NCBI GenBank assembly: GCA_934772525.1
Contig: CAKVMI010000003.1
Span: 164,503-228,502 of the forward strand
Length of the DNA stretch: 64,000 bases
Direction: 5' to 3'
From: an uncultured Clostridia bacterium
GTDB taxonomy: Bacteria; Bacillota; Clostridia; Christensenellales; UBA1242
The position numbers were made by a program, and so were the translations under genes. Under the pieces are notes generated by a model that saw only the letters and a list, made by a program, of their open reading frames with translations, had not been told where the DNA came from and ran no database searches. This document shows positions 61,898 to 64,000 of this stretch, piece after piece. Position 1 is the stretch's first letter; every line of letters begins with the position of its first letter.

Positions 61898-61974
61898 GCG
61901 TCCGTAGCTCAGTTGGATAGAGCGTTCGGCTACGAACCGAAAGGTCGGGGGTTCGACTCCCTCCGGTCGCACCA
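61898..61974 (+). tRNA. tRNA-Arg (anticodon ACG)
   Basis: 77 bases. Anticodon stem TTCGG/CCGAA with loop CTACGAA; GCTC/GAGC D stem; T arm GGGGG-TTCGACT-CCCTC; encoded CCA. The acceptor stem GCGTCCG/CGGTCGC has a T-T mismatch at the fourth pair (4-69). It reads CGT, CGC and CGA after inosine formation. Confidence 0.95.
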
Positions 61975-61981
61975 AAAACTC

Positions 61982-62012
61982 AAAAGGAAAGACTTATTGT
62001 CTTCCTTTTTTG
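61982..62012 (+). terminator. Terminator after tRNA-Arg(ACG)
   Basis: AAAAGGAAAGAC and GTCTTCCTTTT form an imperfect stem (one bulge) with a T6 run. Confidence 0.75.
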
Positions 62013-62349
62013 TTTATAATGAAATTGAATTTGACGATTCAAATTGAACCCTAACGGGTTTCTTCACTAAAGGCTTTTTATTACACAAAGATATTTTAGT
62101 AGGCAAAAATAGTATTTATTCGCAATTGATATTGCTTCGCAATTGATTTTGCTCACACAAAAATAAATGTGTATATTTTTATCGTTATGAATGCAATAAA
62201 TAACACTATTTACCCAAAGTCAGCACTGTTATTAGTGAATCAATAGTTGGTTTTGAATTACTTGACAAAGTAATTTTTTTAAGTATAGTGTAAATTATAA
62301 GAAAATATGTTAGTAGAAATGCCAAAAAGATAAACAAGGAGATATTTGT
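62013..62349. other. Intergenic region with 17-bp tandem repeat
   Basis: No gene. It contains TTCGCAATTGATATTGC (62119-62135) followed directly by TTCGCAATTGATTTTGC (62136-62152), and the promoter of the peptidase gene. Confidence 0.6.
62262..62289 (+). promoter_or_regulatory. Promoter of the second S51 gene
   Basis: TTGACA (62262-62267), a 16-base spacer and TATAGT (62284-62289). Confidence 0.65.
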
Positions 62350-63054
62350 ATGAGAATAATCTTAAATGGCGGTGGAGATGGAGAAAGGGTAAAAACCAGT
62401 TATCAGTTATTTGCAAAGGAAGTTAATGGTGGCAAGGTTTTGTATATTCCGCTTGCGTGGAATATTGGTGGTATTGAAAAATGCAAAGATTGGTTCAAAT
62501 CGGAGATGGCTCCATTTGGAGTTACAAATATTGAAGATGTGTTAAATGCTAATGAAATTACAAAAGAGAAATTATCAGAGTGTTCGGGTGTATTTATTGG
62601 TGGCGGAAGTACCTATAAATTATTAAAGGCTCTCAAGGAAACTTCAGCGTACGAGAATTTAAAGGAATATATTGAAAATAACGGACTAATAATGGGTGGC
62701 AGTGCTGGAGCGTTGATTTTTGGCGAGTGTATTGATACTTGTCTAAAGGATGAACTAACAATCAAAAGTTGCAACGACGAAAACACGGTTGGTTTAAAAG
62801 ACACAAAAGGATTTAATTTAATTAAGGGCTATAGTATTTTGCCACACTATAAAAAATTGCCCGAACAATATGCGGACACAAAAAAGCGTGTGGATAAATT
62901 ATTAAATCAGGGCTACAAATTAATCTGTTTACCAGAAGAAACAAGTTTATGGATAAATGGGGATAAATTTGAAATTATTGGAGACAAGCCAGCTGAAATA
63001 TTTAATGGAAGAGAAAATGTAATCAATAATCCACCGAGCGAAATTACTATCTAA
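62350..63054 (+). CDS. S51 (dipeptidase E-like) family peptidase
   Basis: 234 residues, a good match to the PepE-like branch of S51 serine peptidases. GGGD is near the N-terminus (7-10), GGGSTYKLLK at 84-93, the nucleophile elbow GGSAGALIFG with Ser118, and LPHYKK with candidate His166. Cytoplasmic. AAGGAGA stands eight bases from the ATG and a consensus promoter precedes it. Compared with the member at 2191, its motifs are closer to the family norm. The specificity could be Asp-Xaa dipeptides or another small peptide. Confidence 0.85.
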   Translation: MRIILNGGGDGERVKTSYQLFAKEVNGGKVLYIPLAWNIGGIEKCKDWFKSEMAPFGVTNIEDVLNANEITKEKLSECSGVFIGGGSTYKLLKALKETSAYENLKEYIENNGLIMGGSAGALIFGECIDTCLKDELTIKSCNDENTVGLKDTKGFNLIKGYSILPHYKKLPEQYADTKKRVDKLLNQGYKLICLPEETSLWINGDKFEIIGDKPAEIFNGRENVINNPPSEITI

Positions 63055-63422
63055 TAAAACGCTAGATTTTTTGGATAATCTTTTTCAAATTCGCAAATTT
63101 CTGATATGCAATAATTAACAAACAATGTAACGACATAGCACTGTTCTTTTTTTGTTGCTCTTAAAATATTTTCTTAAGTCGTGGATTTTTATTTATCCAT
63201 TCATATATTTACATTTAACTATATATTCCAATAGTCCTTTTTGTATTAAATACCTAGTTTACATTCTATAAGTTCAAACATATTTTCTAGTTTAAATGTA
63301 TACTTTTTTGCATTGTATAAATTTCGGCTTTATTCCAAAATGCCCATAACTTATTGTGGTAAATTAGGTATTTTTGTCAAATAAACTAAACATTTTATTA
63401 CTTCCAATATCTTTATAAACGT
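63055..63422. other. Intergenic region, nothing identified
   Basis: 368 AT-rich bases with no gene, no clear terminator and no repeat that I can support. Confidence 0.5.
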
Positions 63423-63452
63423 TTGACATTACTAATAAAAAATTAGTATACT
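63423..63452 (+). promoter_or_regulatory. Promoter of the CYTH gene with palindrome
   Basis: TTGACA (63423-63428), an 18-base spacer and TATACT (63447-63452). The spacer holds ACTAAT-AAAAA-ATTAGT (63431-63447), a possible operator. Confidence 0.65.
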
Positions 63453-63479
63453 AAAAAAAACAAGAAAAAGGAGATTGTT

Positions 63480-64000
63480 ATGGAACTAGAAAAAGAAGTT
63501 AGGTACCAGTTAGCTGAAAATGTGTGGAGTAAAGTTTTAGAAAATACTTCGCCATTAATTCAAAAAACACATGTTCTAGACATCACTTGTGGGGCTTTTG
63601 GAAGTGAATCGCTTGCAAAAACGGGTAAGGTTTTTAGGATTAGACAAAAACCTACTAAAATTGCTTTAGAAATCAAAAAACGCATAGGAGAGTGCGATTG
63701 GCTAGAAGAAGCAATAGAATTAAAAAGCGTTAATCAAGGGCTGAGATTTTTACATCTTGCAGGGCTAGACCCATATTTATACATAGACCGTGAGCGTGAA
63801 GTTAGAAAGTATAAGGGGCTAAAAATCTTTTTTGACGACATTCAGTTACTTGGAAAGTTTATAGAAATTGAGTATCAAGATAGTAAAGATGCAAGAAACG
63901 AACTAGATGAATTTACTAAAAAGTTTGGTATTACGGGCAAACCTGAGCCACTCTACGGCGAAATTATTAATAAAAAATTAAATTCAGACGCCGACTTTAA
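63480..64000 (+). CDS. CYTH-domain protein, 3' end outside the window
   Basis: 173 codons from ATG at 63480 (AAAGGAGA seven bases upstream), open to the window end. MELEKEVRYQL, then VLDITCGAFG, VFRIRQKPTK, YIDREREVRKYKGLKIFFDD and LGKFIEIEYQD reproduce the alternating charged strands of the CYTH (class IV adenylate cyclase/thiamine-triphosphatase) tunnel fold. LYGEIINKKL is near the visible end. Proteins of this group bind triphosphates; adenylate cyclase or tripolyphosphatase activity cannot be told apart here. It lacks a clean ExExK at the start (ELEKEVR), so activity is uncertain. Confidence 0.8.
   Translation, partial: MELEKEVRYQLAENVWSKVLENTSPLIQKTHVLDITCGAFGSESLAKTGKVFRIRQKPTKIALEIKKRIGECDWLEEAIELKSVNQGLRFLHLAGLDPYLYIDREREVRKYKGLKIFFDDIQLLGKFIEIEYQDSKDARNELDEFTKKFGITGKPEPLYGEIINKKLNSDADF

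Overview
The window is a chromosomal replication-origin neighbourhood from a low-GC bacterium, most likely a Bacillota/Clostridia-type organism. The evidence is the DNA at roughly one third GC, strong AGGAGG-type ribosome sites, the set dnaA, dnaN, recF, gyrBA, rpmH-rnpA-yidD-yidC-jag, mnmEG and soj/spo0J-like parAB with parS sites, and a PdaB-type (sporulation family) polysaccharide deacetylase. I cannot name the genus. Every stop codon I read (about 60 genes) is TAA or TAG and none is TGA, while tryptophan is read from TGG.

Layout. 0-8 kb: asnS with a long leader, an S51 peptidase, then a translation block on the minus strand (ychF, rsmE, mtaB, HIT, rpsU). 8-13.6 kb: alpha/beta hydrolase, ABC-F ATPase, ybaK, a strange cysteine/lysine-rich protein beside an ABC exporter with an eroded ATPase domain, and a DUF805 membrane protein. 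13.6-15 kb: a decaying polymorphic-toxin locus with two toxin-tip remnants, each followed by an immunity-like gene. 16-22 kb: a tight six-gene minus-strand operon (ftsH, two small membrane proteins, lepB, degV, lipoprotein). 22-28.4 kb: cvpA-like gene, a 1.9 kb gene-free stretch with six perfect parS sites and one perfect Bacillus-type LexA box, two ORFans, then parB and parA. 28.5-35 kb: tRNA-Arg(TCG), a DUF4268-like gene, a frameshifted Bro-N gene, a structured element, ndk, and several ORFans. One of these has a nine-G tract in its 5' leader and a promoter built like that of a DNA-binding regulator at 61 kb. 35-42 kb: two-OB-fold SSB, PdaB, an AT-hook protein, mnmG, mnmE.

42-58 kb is the origin core. 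The usual genes are present, but both the rpmH-to-jag block and the dnaA-dnaN block are turned round in place compared with the common Bacillota order. This leaves dnaN-dnaA pointing away from recF-gyrB-gyrA and creates two large non-coding stretches. The one at 44.8-47.0 kb carries five 20-bp iteron-like repeats. The one at 51.1-52.5 kb (between dnaA and recF) carries about 14 alternating AT-rich cores and purine/pyrimidine-alternating GC segments at a period near 38-39 bp. I think the second is the best candidate for, or part of, oriC: the left side of the window is mostly minus-strand genes and the right side mostly plus-strand genes, as expected for leading-strand coding away from about 52 kb.

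58-64 kb: HU, a lysoplasmalogenase-like protein, glucose-6-phosphate isomerase, a helix-turn-helix regulator with a 30-residue partner, tRNA-Arg(ACG), a second S51 peptidase, and the start of a CYTH-domain gene that runs off the end.

All calls come from reading the sequence. No database search, folding or statistics program was run.
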